DNA from: Peptoniphilus faecalis | Lineage (GTDB): Bacteria > Bacillota > Clostridia > Tissierellales > Peptoniphilaceae | Reading direction: 5' to 3' | Length of the DNA: 64,000 nt | Assembly: GCF_012976305.1 (NCBI RefSeq) | Contig: NZ_JABDSR010000005.1 | Location: forward strand, 1 to 64,000 | Part shown: positions 17,541 through 26,097 of the stretch, in pieces | Numbering within the stretch: the stretch's first letter is position 1 | Layout: every line of letters starts with the position of its first letter | Notes under the pieces: generated by a model | Told to the model about the DNA's origin: nothing | The model's database searches: none | Seen by the model: the letters and a program-made list of their open reading frames with translations, nothing else | Position numbers and translations under genes: made by a program

Positions 17541-18464
17541 TTATTTTGCTGCTTCAGACCATTCAGTTAATTGACCAGTGAAGATTTTTTGAAGTTGATC
17601 CATTGTTAAGTTTTCGCAAGTATTTTCCTTGTTAACAATTACTGCAATACCATCTCTTGCGATTACTGTAAATTCAAGAGCTTTCTTTTCTTCATCTTTA
17701 AGTTCTCTAGAAGCCATACCAAGTTGTGCTGTACCTTCCATTGCTGCAGTCATACCAGCAGAAGAACCATTAGACTGAATGTCAATTTGAACCTTAGGAT
17801 TTTTAGCTTTGTAAGCTTCAGCAAGCTTTTCCATTAGAGGAGAAACTGAAGTAGAACCAGCAATTGTAATGTGTGCATCATTGTCAATAGCTTCGTATTT
17901 AGCACCTGTAGCATCTCCAACATAACCTTCTTCTTCACAAATCTTTTGACCTTCATCTGACATAATAAATGTGATTAAGTCTTTATATTTTGCATCTATA
18001 TCAGCTTTATAAGCAACATTAAATGGTCTAGAAAGTTTATAGCTTCCCGCTTTTATATCTTCAGGAGTAGCTTCAACATCTTCAACTTTAACAGCCTTAA
18101 CTGTGTCATTTAAAGAACCAAGAGAAATATAACCAATAGATGCCTTATCATTTTGTACAGTTGTAAGAACTGCATCAGTAGAAGATTGAACTGCTGCTTC
18201 AGCATAAGTATTGTCAACTTCTTTGTCGCCATCTTTAACAAGAACGCCAGTTAGCTCTGTAAAAGCAGATCTAGTACCTGAACCCTGTTCTCTTGAAATT
18301 ACATTAATAGTTCCAAGATCAGCCGCATTAGATCCCTTTTCTTCTTGTTTAGCATTTTCTTTAGGAGTATTAGCTGCTTCTTCCTTCTTGTTTCCCCCAC
18401 AAGCAACTAAAGACGCTGCCAATGCAAGAATCATTCCAACCTTGCCAATTTTTTTAATTTCCAT
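17541..18464 (-). CDS. pstS: Phosphate-binding lipoprotein PstS with circularly permuted domain order
   Basis: 307 residues. The start MEIKKIGKVGM is set at 18464: GAAAGGA lies just upstream and the promoter -10 box (18505-18510) coincides with the longer in-frame ATG, which therefore cannot be translated. The signal peptide ends in the lipobox SLVAC (Cys 22). In canonical PstS the AGSTSVSP phosphate-loop half comes first and the SREEGSGTR half second. Here VISREQGSGTRSAF is at about residue 50 and ITIAGSTSVSP at about residue 198, with GMASRELKDEEK and IFTGQLTEW ending the protein. The ligand residues are all present, so a working protein with relocated termini is expected. Confidence 0.93.
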   Translation of the reverse strand: MEIKKIGKVGMILALAASLVACGGNKKEEAANTPKENAKQEEKGSNAADLGTINVISREQGSGTRSAFTELTGVLVKDGDKEVDNTYAEAAVQSSTDAVLTTVQNDKASIGYISLGSLNDTVKAVKVEDVEATPEDIKAGSYKLSRPFNVAYKADIDAKYKDLITFIMSDEGQKICEEEGYVGDATGAKYEAIDNDAHITIAGSTSVSPLMEKLAEAYKAKNPKVQIDIQSNGSSAGMTAAMEGTAQLGMASRELKDEEKKALEFTVIARDGIAVIVNKENTCENLTMDQLQKIFTGQLTEWSEAAK

Positions 18465-18504
18465 TATTATCTTCCTTTCAAATATAATTTTTACTTTCGT
18501 TGCC

Positions 18505-18510
18505 ATTATA
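18505..18510 (-). promoter_or_regulatory. -10 box of pstS
   Basis: TATAAT on the minus strand, directly downstream of the Pho-box repeats, which occupy the place of a -35 element as is usual for activator-dependent pst promoters. Confidence 0.65.
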
Positions 18511-18519
18511 GAAAAATAT

Positions 18520-18598
18520 TGTAAATTTGAAAGATTGCTATTGTAAATTTTGTGTAAAATATTTTACAAGCTGTGAAATATTAGTGAAACTATGTAAA
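18520..18598 (-). promoter_or_regulatory. Pho-box array upstream of pstS
   Basis: TTTACA-type repeats (plus-strand TGTAAA) at 18520, 18542 and 18553 lie exactly 22 and 11 bp apart. A second cluster follows: TGTGAA at 18572, AGTGAA at 18583 and TGTAAA at 18593, at 11 and 10 bp. This matches the direct-repeat PhoP box of Gram-positive bacteria (TT-A/T/C-ACA with 5-bp spacers). Confidence 0.75.
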
Positions 18599-18633
18599 GT
18601 TTAGATATAGATCGCCATTGTTGCTTAAAGATG

Positions 18634-18662
18634 AAATAAAAAGGAGCCAGATAACTGACTCC
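18634..18662 (-). terminator. Terminator of the GcvT-like gene
   Basis: Minus-strand hairpin with arms 18655-18662 and 18643-18650 (8 bp, one wobble), loop of four, then a U-rich tail. It overlaps the region just after the 18668 stop codon. Confidence 0.8.
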
Positions 18663-18667
18663 AAATT

Positions 18668-19678
18668 TTATCCTCTTACTCTTTTATTTTCTTTGTCGTA
18701 GAAAATCCTGTCGCATAATTTTGCTTTTATATCGCCATCTTTAGTTTTAATTTCAACTTCTTTACCTTCTATTGCACATTCTTTTTCAATTAAGCAGTAA
18801 CCAATGAACTTTTCAACTGTGTAGCCATAGGTAAATTTTGTAACTTTTCCAATTTCTCGACCATCTAGTAGAACTGCATCCCCTGCCTCAACTTCGCCTT
18901 CCTCAAAAAGTTCAAAGCCTAACAAATCCCTTTTTACATCATCTTTTTCTTTAAGAAGTGCATCTTTTCCAATAAAGTCGCTGTCCCAATGAACTGTCCA
19001 GTCATACCCAACTTCAAGTGGATTTGTACCTTCCAGGTCGCTCATTAGTACATATCCCTTTTCTCCTGGCAAACTTCCAATAATTACATCCGTTGTAATA
19101 TTAATAAGCCCAAACTCTTTGCCACATTCTTTAATTTTTTCTTCTAGCTTTTCTTTCTTGCCACTTTCAACATAAAGTTCGTATCCAAGTTCACCAGTAA
19201 AACCTGCCCTTGCAACCATAATGTCTAAGTCGCCAACAGAATTATCTTCGATAGTAAAGAATTTTAAATTAGAAATGTCTTCATCAACAATTTTATTTAC
19301 AAGATCTCTTGACTTTGGTCCTTGAATAGCAAACATTGTAACTCTTGAAGTAATATCCTTGTAATCAAGGTCGCATCCATCTTTAAATTTGTCGAACCAT
19401 TTAATCATCTTGTCAATATAAAGAGTTGAAATCAAATATTTGTCTTCTTCCAATCTAAAAACTATTACATCGTCAATGATTTTCCCTTCTTCATTTAGCA
19501 TTGTAGTATAAAGTGCGTGTCCTTTTTTCATATTTTTTATGTCATTTACAAAAACTTTGTCTAAAAAAGTTGCTGCATCTTTACCCTTGACATCTAAAAT
19601 TTGGTGAGTGAAATCATAATAACCAACACCACATCTTACGGCTTCATGTTCTTTTCTTTTTAGTTCATTATCTTTCAT
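18668..19678 (-). CDS. GcvT-like aminomethyltransferase / folate-binding protein
   Basis: 336 residues. Matches the glycine-cleavage T-protein fold: N-terminal GVGYYDFTHQILDVKGKDA, FAIQGPKSRDLV, ARAGFTGELGYELYV and a C-terminal barrel with GEVEAGDAVLLDGREIGKVT. It is about 30 residues shorter than typical GcvT, and no gcvH or gcvP gene is nearby, so it may be a stand-alone folate-dependent enzyme (demethylase or YgfZ-like) instead of a glycine cleavage component. It is a single-gene unit with terminators on both sides. Confidence 0.75.
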   Translation of the reverse strand: MKDNELKRKEHEAVRCGVGYYDFTHQILDVKGKDAATFLDKVFVNDIKNMKKGHALYTTMLNEEGKIIDDVIVFRLEEDKYLISTLYIDKMIKWFDKFKDGCDLDYKDITSRVTMFAIQGPKSRDLVNKIVDEDISNLKFFTIEDNSVGDLDIMVARAGFTGELGYELYVESGKKEKLEEKIKECGKEFGLINITTDVIIGSLPGEKGYVLMSDLEGTNPLEVGYDWTVHWDSDFIGKDALLKEKDDVKRDLLGFELFEEGEVEAGDAVLLDGREIGKVTKFTYGYTVEKFIGYCLIEKECAIEGKEVEIKTKDGDIKAKLCDRIFYDKENKRVRG

Positions 19679-19751
19679 AATATCATTCCTTTAACACTTT
19701 ATAACAATAGTCTTCACCCCTAATATACCCTCAAAATTTTTTTAAAAACAA

Positions 19752-19777
19752 AAACCGAAGTCTTTAAACTTCGGTTT
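19752..19777 (-). terminator. Terminator after the FtsX-type permease gene
   Basis: Hairpin AAACCGAAGT / ACTTCGGTTT (19752-19761 and 19768-19777) with a T-rich tail on the minus strand, 2 bp after the permease stop codon. Confidence 0.85.
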
Positions 19778-19779
19778 CT

Positions 19780-22700
19780 TTATTCGTTTGATTTTAATGC
19801 ATCTATTGCATTTATCTTTTTTATTCTAAAATGGAATATTATCATTATAACTGTGTTTACAGATACTGTTATTATTCCCGCCAGTATAAAAGGTTTTGCA
19901 GTCAATTTTTCAGGTAGCATTGACATTAAAGGCACAACTATTTGTAACACAGAGTAGTGTAAAATTTTACCAACCACAAGCCCTATTAATATTCCAATTA
20001 TTGCAAGGATATAAGTTTCCTTGTAAATATATGCTGTTGTCTCTTTTGGATAAAATCCTAAAACTTTTATAGTTGAAACTTCTCTTATTCTCTCTTCGAT
20101 GTTTATATTTGTTAGATTATAGAGAACTACTACTTCCAAAATTGTCGTTACAATTAATATTATTATTTCAACTTTTGTTATTGAATATAAAAATTGGTTT
20201 AATATATCCTTCATGTCGTCAACATCTGTGATGTTAAAAACAGATTTATTTTCTATTGTAGTTTTTGTAAATTTATCTTTATCAAAATTTTTTGGCAACT
20301 TTATTAAATCTGTATTTGGAACAAATTCTGACCCTGTTACCTTTTCAAAATAATCTTTGTTCATGTATACATTATGTCCAATGTAAAATTCTGTGATGCC
20401 TGAAACTTCTACTTCAAATTCATTTCCATATACATCACGAAGCTTTAATGGGTCCCCAACTTTTATCTTTTTAAGTTTAGAAAGTTTTTCTGTGATTATT
20501 GCACCTCTCTTTGAAAGATTAAGTTCTTCTACACTGTCTTTATCCCTTAGAGATATATAGTCTTTAAACTTTTCATTATCACTTGGCACAATTACATTTA
20601 CATTTTGGTCTATCTCATCATAATCCATGGTGAATAATTCTTCATAAGTCTTTGTGTAAGCTAAATTTTTATCTTCGATACTCTTTCTATAATTTTTATA
20701 TGATTCTTCGTCAAATTTGCTGTCGTATAAAACCGAGATGTCATATTTTAAAATGTCTTTAAATTGTAATTTTTCTACATTTTTAACAGATTCTGAAAGT
20801 CCAAATCCAAGTACAAGTAATGCTGCACAACCCATGACGCCGACTACTGTCATAAACATTCTCTTTTTCGACAAAAATAAATTTCTTGCAGTTACTTTTG
20901 ATAAGAAACTCAAATTGTTCCAAATAAAGGGAATTCTTTCTATTAAAATTCTATTTCCCTTTGAAGGTGCTTTGCTTCTTAGAAGATAAGCTGTTTTTTC
21001 CTCTAAATTTTTATTAACTGTAATTACTGCCGCAACAGTTGTAAATAAAAATCCAATAGCAATGGCAAATATTATTTTTAGTGGAAATACATTTATTATC
21101 AAATGGTTCTCAAAAATTGTCTTTGTGGAGTAAGCATTTCCAATAATATAAGTTAAAATATAAGATCCACTTATAGCACCTAAGGTTCCGCCAATTATTG
21201 ATGCAAGTGATCCATACAAGAAAAATTTTCGCCCAATTTCTCTATTTGCGTAACCCAATGCCTTGTATGCTCCAATTACAACTCGATTTTCGTCCACCAT
21301 TCTAGTCATTGTTGTAAAACAAACTAATAGCGCTATTGCAAAGAAAAATATTGGAAAGATAAAGGAAAGCCCGTCAACTCTTTTTGCATAGTCTATATAA
21401 GTGTTGATGTCGCCAGACAAATGTCTAGGTGTGATTTTGTATCTAGGTTGCTTTATTAGGCTCAAGTATTTTCTTCCATCGGCAATTTTTCCCCTTGCAT
21501 CAGAAATTTTCCCTTCTGCTTCTTTGGATTTATCATTGTATTCACTTTCGCCCTTTTTCAAGTCTTTCTCTGCTTTATAGAGTTTTCCCTTGGCGTCATC
21601 TAATTTATTTTTTCCACTTTTTAACTCTTTATCTAGCTTTTCTTCTCCTCTTTTTAATTCATCAGTGCCAGATAAATATTTTTCTTTTGCTCTTGAAAGT
21701 TTTTCTCTGCCTTCAAGATATTCACTCTCTTTTTCATTGAGTTCTCTTTTTCCTCTTTCGTAGTCAGCATTGCCTTTATTTAATTTTTCCTCGGACTCAT
21801 CTAATTTATTTTTTGCTTTTGCTAATTCAAGTTTTGCGTCCTGTAATTTCTTTTTATTTTTTTCTATTTCCTCTTTATTTTTCGCAAATTCTTCTTCGCC
21901 CTTTTCTGCTTCAGCAATTCCTTCTTCAAGTTGTTTTTTACTATCTTCAATTTGTTTCTTGCTGGCATCTAAGGTTGCTCTCGCCGATACTAATTTTTTT
22001 TCGTTTTCGTCAATTTGCTGAATTCCTGCTTTACCTTCTTTTACTTTAGCTTTTAAATCATTTAAATTTCCAGAAATTCCACCTGGAACTTTTTTATTTA
22101 TTTCTTCAAGTGCATTATCTATTTCTTTCTTAGAATTGTTTAAAAATTCTAATTTTTTATTTAAATCATCTTTATTTTTTTGAAGTCTATTCTTTTGCGC
22201 ATTTAATCCTGCAACTTCAGCACTAAGTTTTGCCTTTTCATCTTCTGACAAATTCGGATCTTGAAGTTTTGAGTTTATATTTGCAATTTCGTCATCAATT
22301 TTTGAAATTCCTGCATCTACTTGGTTAATTTGTTCCTTTGTGCTTGCTATTTCATCTTCGATTGTAGGAAGTTTGCTTAAAATTTCTTCTGCATTATCTA
22401 AAATTTTATCAATGGCATAAATCTTTTCAACAGCATCTTCATAAGAACTTGCACCCATTTCTTTTACAAGCTTTGCCTTTCCAGCGTCAAGTTGTAATTT
22501 TCCGCTGTCGTATTCTTTTTCGCCATCTTCATATTTTTTTATACCTTCAGAGAGCTTAGCTTTTGATTCTTCAATTTTTTGCCAACCATCATCTAACTTT
22601 TTTCTGCCTTCAACAAGTTGATCTTCACCTTGCTTTAAAGCCTTTTCTGAAGCTTCTGCTTCGCCAAGTCCCTTTTGGTATTTTTCCTTACCTTCGACAA

Positions 22701-23781
22701 GTTCTTTTTGTCCAGAATTTAACTCACTTTTTGCATCATTAAGTTTTTTCTTTCCTTCACTTAACTTTTCATAACCGTCAATAAGTTTTCTCTCTCCATC
22801 ATCAATTTCCACAGATGCTTTATATAATTTATTTCTATTTTTTGAAATTTCAGACTCTGCGTCAGTTTTTTCTTTATTGTACTTGTCAAGACCTTCTTTA
22901 TAATCCTCTTTTCCCTTGTTGAGAACCTCACGACCCTTTACAAGTTTATCCTTTGCATCAGTTAGCTTTTCCTCTGTATCTGAAATTTTATCTTCAGCAT
23001 CATTTATCTTTCCAGAAATTTCATTTTGAATAGAAAGAAGTCTCTCTTTAGGTCTGTTTTTAAGATCGATTTTTATTTCCCGAGTCTTTTTGTCCATGTA
23101 TTCCACATAATCTTTGTCGGAAGTCATTAGACCTTCTGTCCCCAAAAATTTTAATTTTGCAAGGGTTGGTTCACCTGAGAAATTTCCGTCATCAATATAG
23201 GCAAAATAGGAAATTTTTCCATATCCTCTTTCAGAATAAGTCCCTTTTTCATCTTGAATGAAATCCAATGAATTTGCAAAACCAACAATCTTGTAGCTAA
23301 GCCTCTTTAAATCATTATCTTTATCATCATCATTATCTTCTTGGAAAGAAATAATATCGCCAATTTTTTTACCTTCTTTTTTCATTCTCGAATCGAGGAC
23401 AATTTCATCAGAGCTTTTTATATTTCTTCCCTCAATAATTTCAGGTTTAGAAATTTCATAGGGCATATTTAAAACCTTGATTACAATGGAGTCGCCTTCC
23501 AAAAAAACATCTTTATCGTAGCCATATTCAAGTTCAGATATATCATCTTCTCCTTCAATAATTTCTCTATCTTTGTCCTCAAAACCTATGGGTACAGAAA
23601 TTTTTATGTCCTCTTGATTTAATTTTTTTATCTTGTCATCGATTGTGTTTCGCATAACTTCTCCCGTAGAAATTAACCCAATTAATACAAAAACACCTAA
23701 AAAGACAATTATTAAAATTGAAATAAATCTTGGAAGAGAATTTTTTATCTCTCTAAAATTATCTTTATCGCAAGCTTTCAC
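19780..23781 (-). CDS. FtsX-like ABC permease with a giant extracellular coiled coil
   Basis: 1333 residues. One membrane helix near residues 17-39, then a MacB-like periplasmic-type domain to about residue 235, then about 550 residues of coiled coil made of degenerate K-L-x-x-G / E-G-x-x-L repeats (residues ~240-790). The first FtsX domain with three helices follows (from about residue 800), a further helix at ~970-997, and a second FtsX domain with three helices (~1195-1325). The small repeated units (KLDDG, KLSEG, KLNDA) resemble those of YhgE/Pip-type and SMC-like heptads. It forms a two-gene unit with the ATPase 7 bp upstream. The substrate (lipid, peptide or wall factor) is unknown. Confidence 0.85.
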   Translation of the reverse strand: MKACDKDNFREIKNSLPRFISILIIVFLGVFVLIGLISTGEVMRNTIDDKIKKLNQEDIKISVPIGFEDKDREIIEGEDDISELEYGYDKDVFLEGDSIVIKVLNMPYEISKPEIIEGRNIKSSDEIVLDSRMKKEGKKIGDIISFQEDNDDDKDNDLKRLSYKIVGFANSLDFIQDEKGTYSERGYGKISYFAYIDDGNFSGEPTLAKLKFLGTEGLMTSDKDYVEYMDKKTREIKIDLKNRPKERLLSIQNEISGKINDAEDKISDTEEKLTDAKDKLVKGREVLNKGKEDYKEGLDKYNKEKTDAESEISKNRNKLYKASVEIDDGERKLIDGYEKLSEGKKKLNDAKSELNSGQKELVEGKEKYQKGLGEAEASEKALKQGEDQLVEGRKKLDDGWQKIEESKAKLSEGIKKYEDGEKEYDSGKLQLDAGKAKLVKEMGASSYEDAVEKIYAIDKILDNAEEILSKLPTIEDEIASTKEQINQVDAGISKIDDEIANINSKLQDPNLSEDEKAKLSAEVAGLNAQKNRLQKNKDDLNKKLEFLNNSKKEIDNALEEINKKVPGGISGNLNDLKAKVKEGKAGIQQIDENEKKLVSARATLDASKKQIEDSKKQLEEGIAEAEKGEEEFAKNKEEIEKNKKKLQDAKLELAKAKNKLDESEEKLNKGNADYERGKRELNEKESEYLEGREKLSRAKEKYLSGTDELKRGEEKLDKELKSGKNKLDDAKGKLYKAEKDLKKGESEYNDKSKEAEGKISDARGKIADGRKYLSLIKQPRYKITPRHLSGDINTYIDYAKRVDGLSFIFPIFFFAIALLVCFTTMTRMVDENRVVIGAYKALGYANREIGRKFFLYGSLASIIGGTLGAISGSYILTYIIGNAYSTKTIFENHLIINVFPLKIIFAIAIGFLFTTVAAVITVNKNLEEKTAYLLRSKAPSKGNRILIERIPFIWNNLSFLSKVTARNLFLSKKRMFMTVVGVMGCAALLVLGFGLSESVKNVEKLQFKDILKYDISVLYDSKFDEESYKNYRKSIEDKNLAYTKTYEELFTMDYDEIDQNVNVIVPSDNEKFKDYISLRDKDSVEELNLSKRGAIITEKLSKLKKIKVGDPLKLRDVYGNEFEVEVSGITEFYIGHNVYMNKDYFEKVTGSEFVPNTDLIKLPKNFDKDKFTKTTIENKSVFNITDVDDMKDILNQFLYSITKVEIIILIVTTILEVVVLYNLTNINIEERIREVSTIKVLGFYPKETTAYIYKETYILAIIGILIGLVVGKILHYSVLQIVVPLMSMLPEKLTAKPFILAGIITVSVNTVIMIIFHFRIKKINAIDALKSNE

Positions 23782-23788
23782 GCTGCAC

Positions 23789-24490
23789 CTACCATTCTAT
23801 TTCCATAATATTCTTAGGATTTTTATTGATAAATACATTCTTCACCTTTGCATCAGCAATTTCAATCAATCTATCTGCACTATTTTTTATCGCAGAATTA
23901 TGTGTGATTAAAACCACTGTTGTATCTGTAGTTCTAGTTAAATCTTGCAATAATTTTAAAATTTGCTTGCCTGTATTATAGTCAAGAGCACCTGTTGGCT
24001 CATCGCAAAGAAGTAATTTAGGGTTTTTTGCAATTGCCCTTGCTATTGAAACCCTTTGTTGTTCACCACCAGATAATTGTGATGGGAAATTATCAATTCT
24101 CTCGCCAAGTCCCACAGATTTTAAAACTTCAACGGGATCTTTTGCATGCTTTACAATTTGTGTCGCGAGCTCAACATTTTCTAGTGCAGTAAGATTTGGA
24201 ATAAGATTATAAAACTGAAAAACAAAACCCATGTCATATCTTCTATAAGTTGTAAGTTCTCTTTCGTTATAATTTGCAATATTCTTGCCATCAACTAAAA
24301 GTTCACCGCTTGAAGCAGTATCCATTCCGCCTAAAATATTTAAAAAAGTCGATTTGCCAGCGCCACTTGCACCTAAAATTATTGCAAATTCATTTTTTTC
24401 TATTTCAAAATTTAATTTATTATTTGCCATCACAGCTCTCTCGCCAACTTTATACACCTTTGAGAGATTTTTAACTTCGATAAAAGCCAT
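23789..24490 (-). CDS. ABC transporter ATP-binding protein (MacB/LolD-like)
   Basis: 233 residues. Walker A GASGAGKST, Q-loop FVFQFYNLIPNLTALENV, signature LSGGEQQRVSIARAIA, Walker B LLLCDEPTGALDY and switch His THNSAI. The FYNLIPNLTALENV segment is typical of the MacB/LolD/FtsE class that pairs with FtsX-like permeases. The partner permease is the next gene, 7 bp downstream. Confidence 0.93.
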   Translation of the reverse strand: MAFIEVKNLSKVYKVGERAVMANNKLNFEIEKNEFAIILGASGAGKSTFLNILGGMDTASSGELLVDGKNIANYNERELTTYRRYDMGFVFQFYNLIPNLTALENVELATQIVKHAKDPVEVLKSVGLGERIDNFPSQLSGGEQQRVSIARAIAKNPKLLLCDEPTGALDYNTGKQILKLLQDLTRTTDTTVVLITHNSAIKNSADRLIEIADAKVKNVFINKNPKNIMEIEW

Positions 24491-24518
24491 AATACCATCC
24501 TTTTAATCTAAACTAAAA

Positions 24519-24538
24519 TTCACTTATCAATAAATGAA
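24519..24538. promoter_or_regulatory. 20-bp inverted repeat, candidate operator of the ABC exporter
   Basis: TTCACTTAT-CA-ATAAATGAA: 9-bp arms with a single mismatch pair. It lies between a -10-like TATAAT (minus strand, 24565-24570) and the ribosome site AAAAGGATGG of the ATPase gene, a location suited to a TetR-type repressor; no regulator gene is adjacent. Confidence 0.5.
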
Positions 24539-24564
24539 CTTAGTGTTAATGCTTCTATTTGAAC

Positions 24565-24570
24565 ATTATA
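24565..24570 (-). promoter_or_regulatory. -10 box of the ABC exporter operon
   Basis: TATAAT on the minus strand about 75 bp before the ATPase start; the -35 region is weak. Confidence 0.4.
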
Positions 24571-24659
24571 TAATCAATTTTAAGGAAAAACAATAATCAT
24601 TAAATTACATCTGTTGATTTAGTTTAGGATAAAGAAAGATCAAATTAATAGTAAGATTA

Positions 24660-24687
24660 AAATAAAAAGCGCTCATCACTGAGCGCT
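24660..24687 (-). terminator. Terminator of the lipoprotein gene
   Basis: Perfect 8-bp arms AGCGCTCA / TGAGCGCT (24668-24675 and 24680-24687) followed on the minus strand by a T-rich tail. Confidence 0.85.
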
Positions 24688-24727
24688 ACTCATAAATAAG
24701 ATAATTTTTTACAAGATAGTATTAACT

Positions 24728-25129
24728 TTACTTAAAAAATATTCCAATTATTTTATTATCTTTATTGAAACTTACTCTAAAAAGTGCATCTTTTTTATCA
24801 TATTTTACTTTCTGCAAGATCGTAAAATAAGTTTCTCCCTTATCCTTGTCTTCTTCATAAATCCCCTTTGACTTTCCAAATTCTACAAATTTTCCATAAT
24901 TTTCAAGGTTTTTATAAGCTTCTTCAAGGATTTCCTTTTTAAATCCAAGGGATTTTTCTGTCAAGTCAATAAATTCAACTGTTTTTCTTTCATTAATTAA
25001 ACTTATTGCAGCCTGTGCTTGCTTTTCATACTTAGAAAAATCATCATCAGACATTTTCTCACCTTTTGAACCACAACCAACTAGAAATAAAGCTATCACA
25101 ATTAAAATTAAATTTTTAAAATTTCTCAT
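24728..25129 (-). CDS. Small lipoprotein, DUF3887-like
   Basis: 133 residues. Signal peptide with lipobox FLVGC (Cys near residue 19), then a helix-rich N-terminal half (AQAAISLINERKTVEFIDLT) and a beta-rich C-terminus (TYFTILQKVKYDKKDALFRV). The pattern matches DUF3887 domains, which are cystatin-like folds outside the membrane. It overlaps the end of the YhfC-like gene by 14 bp and shares its promoter. Role unknown. Confidence 0.7.
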   Translation of the reverse strand: MRNFKNLILIVIALFLVGCGSKGEKMSDDDFSKYEKQAQAAISLINERKTVEFIDLTEKSLGFKKEILEEAYKNLENYGKFVEFGKSKGIYEEDKDKGETYFTILQKVKYDKKDALFRVSFNKDNKIIGIFFK

Positions 25130-25718
25130 TGCTAATTCCTCCTAATTTAATATTGACAATGAAGAGCAAAATAAATACACAAATAGCTGTCCATATTCCA
25201 TATAGCATAAAATTGCTAAAATCAAAAATATATTTTAATGGTATTAAATAATCGAAAATTCCATGCATCATTATTGCTAAAATTAAGTATTTATATTTCT
25301 TATTTCTAGCAAAACCAGTCCATATTAAAACCGTCATCCCAATGTGAAATATCATTGCTAATATTCTTTCATAAATTCCTAAAAAAAATTCTGAATTGGT
25401 CATTAAATTAAGACTACTAAAGCTTATTGCAAATACATATATGACTTCTATCAAACCATATCCCAGTCCAAAAATAGTAGCATCAAGCTTAGATTTACTT
25501 TCTTTTAAAAATTTATCCTTGAAAATAAATCTACATCCCTCTTCAAATATACCTGCACTCAATGATAGTATAAAACCATGTAACAACGGATATAATATTT
25601 GAAAATTATAAATTAATAGGCTATTATTTAAAAGCTTTAAAATAGGTAAACGCAGGCACAACTGTGATATTGCAAAGCATAGCATTCCCAACAAAAATAA
25701 TTTTAAAAATTTTTTCAC
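25116..25718 (-). CDS. YhfC-family intramembrane protein (putative metalloprotease)
   Basis: About 200 residues with six or seven membrane segments. The family motif EEGCRFIFKD is in the segment SAGIFEEGCRFIF, and FGLGYGLIEVIYVF and MMHGIFDYLIP carry the other conserved polar residues. A consensus promoter (TTGACA/TATAGT at 25759-25787) lies inside the longer open frame, so translation must start downstream of it; GTG at 25718 (VKKFLKLFLLG) or GTG at 25727 are the candidates. It is co-transcribed with the lipoprotein gene. Confidence 0.7.
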   Translation of the reverse strand: MKKFLKLFLLGMLCFAISQLCLRLPILKLLNNSLLIYNFQILYPLLHGFILSLSAGIFEEGCRFIFKDKFLKESKSKLDATIFGLGYGLIEVIYVFAISFSSLNLMTNSEFFLGIYERILAMIFHIGMTVLIWTGFARNKKYKYLILAIMMHGIFDYLIPLKYIFDFSNFMLYGIWTAICVFILLFIVNIKLGGISNEKF

Positions 25719-25758
25719 ATCTCTCACAAACTTTCTGTTTAGACATATTTCTAAATAG

Positions 25759-25787
25759 ACTATAGCATTGTTTTTTCTCCTTGTCAA
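25759..25787 (-). promoter_or_regulatory. Promoter of the YhfC-like/lipoprotein operon
   Basis: TTGACA (25782-25787) with a 17-bp spacer to TATAGT (25759-25764), near consensus. Confidence 0.75.
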
Positions 25788-25867
25788 TTTTTTACTTCTA
25801 ATTTTAATAATATTTAAATAAATATAAAATTTAATTTTTATAAAAATAATAAATAAATTTATGCACA

Positions 25868-25894
25868 AAAATAAGCACTCAGTATTTGAGTGCT
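25868..25894 (-). terminator. Terminator hairpin identical to the smpB 3' end
   Basis: AGCACTCA / TGAGTGCT arms (25874-25881 and 25887-25894) with a T-rich minus-strand tail. The 22 bases 25873-25894 are identical to 29053-29074, which overlap the stop codon of smpB. It would terminate the sulfur operon about 200 bp after its stop. Confidence 0.75.
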
Positions 25895-26097
25895 CCTATT
25901 GCTACCAAGATAAAACCTACTATGAAAGTAAAACATATTGAGTTTTTTTATAAATTCAATTCAAAAAGAAATGCCAAAAACTACATTTTTAAATAGCCAA
26001 CAAATTTATATATTCATAATGAATTAAATTTAGAAAAAGTAAATTCTACAAGCCTTGGGATTTCTTTATCTACAAGCTCACAGTTTTTAGTTCTTAA

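Noticed and set aside
21500-23000. Repetitive plus-strand frames and short repeats resembling a repeat array
   Set aside because: They are shadows of the Lys/Gly/Leu repeats of the coiled-coil permease on the minus strand; no spacer-repeat pattern of a CRISPR array.
25718-25868. N-terminal extension of the YhfC-like protein
   Set aside because: A consensus promoter lies inside it, so the upstream codons are not on the message.
26000-26097. In-frame coding-like continuation after the sulfur oxidoreductase stop (KNCELVDKEIPRLVEF...)
   Set aside because: Has no start of its own and ends after about 24 codons; possibly a relic, but too short to call.
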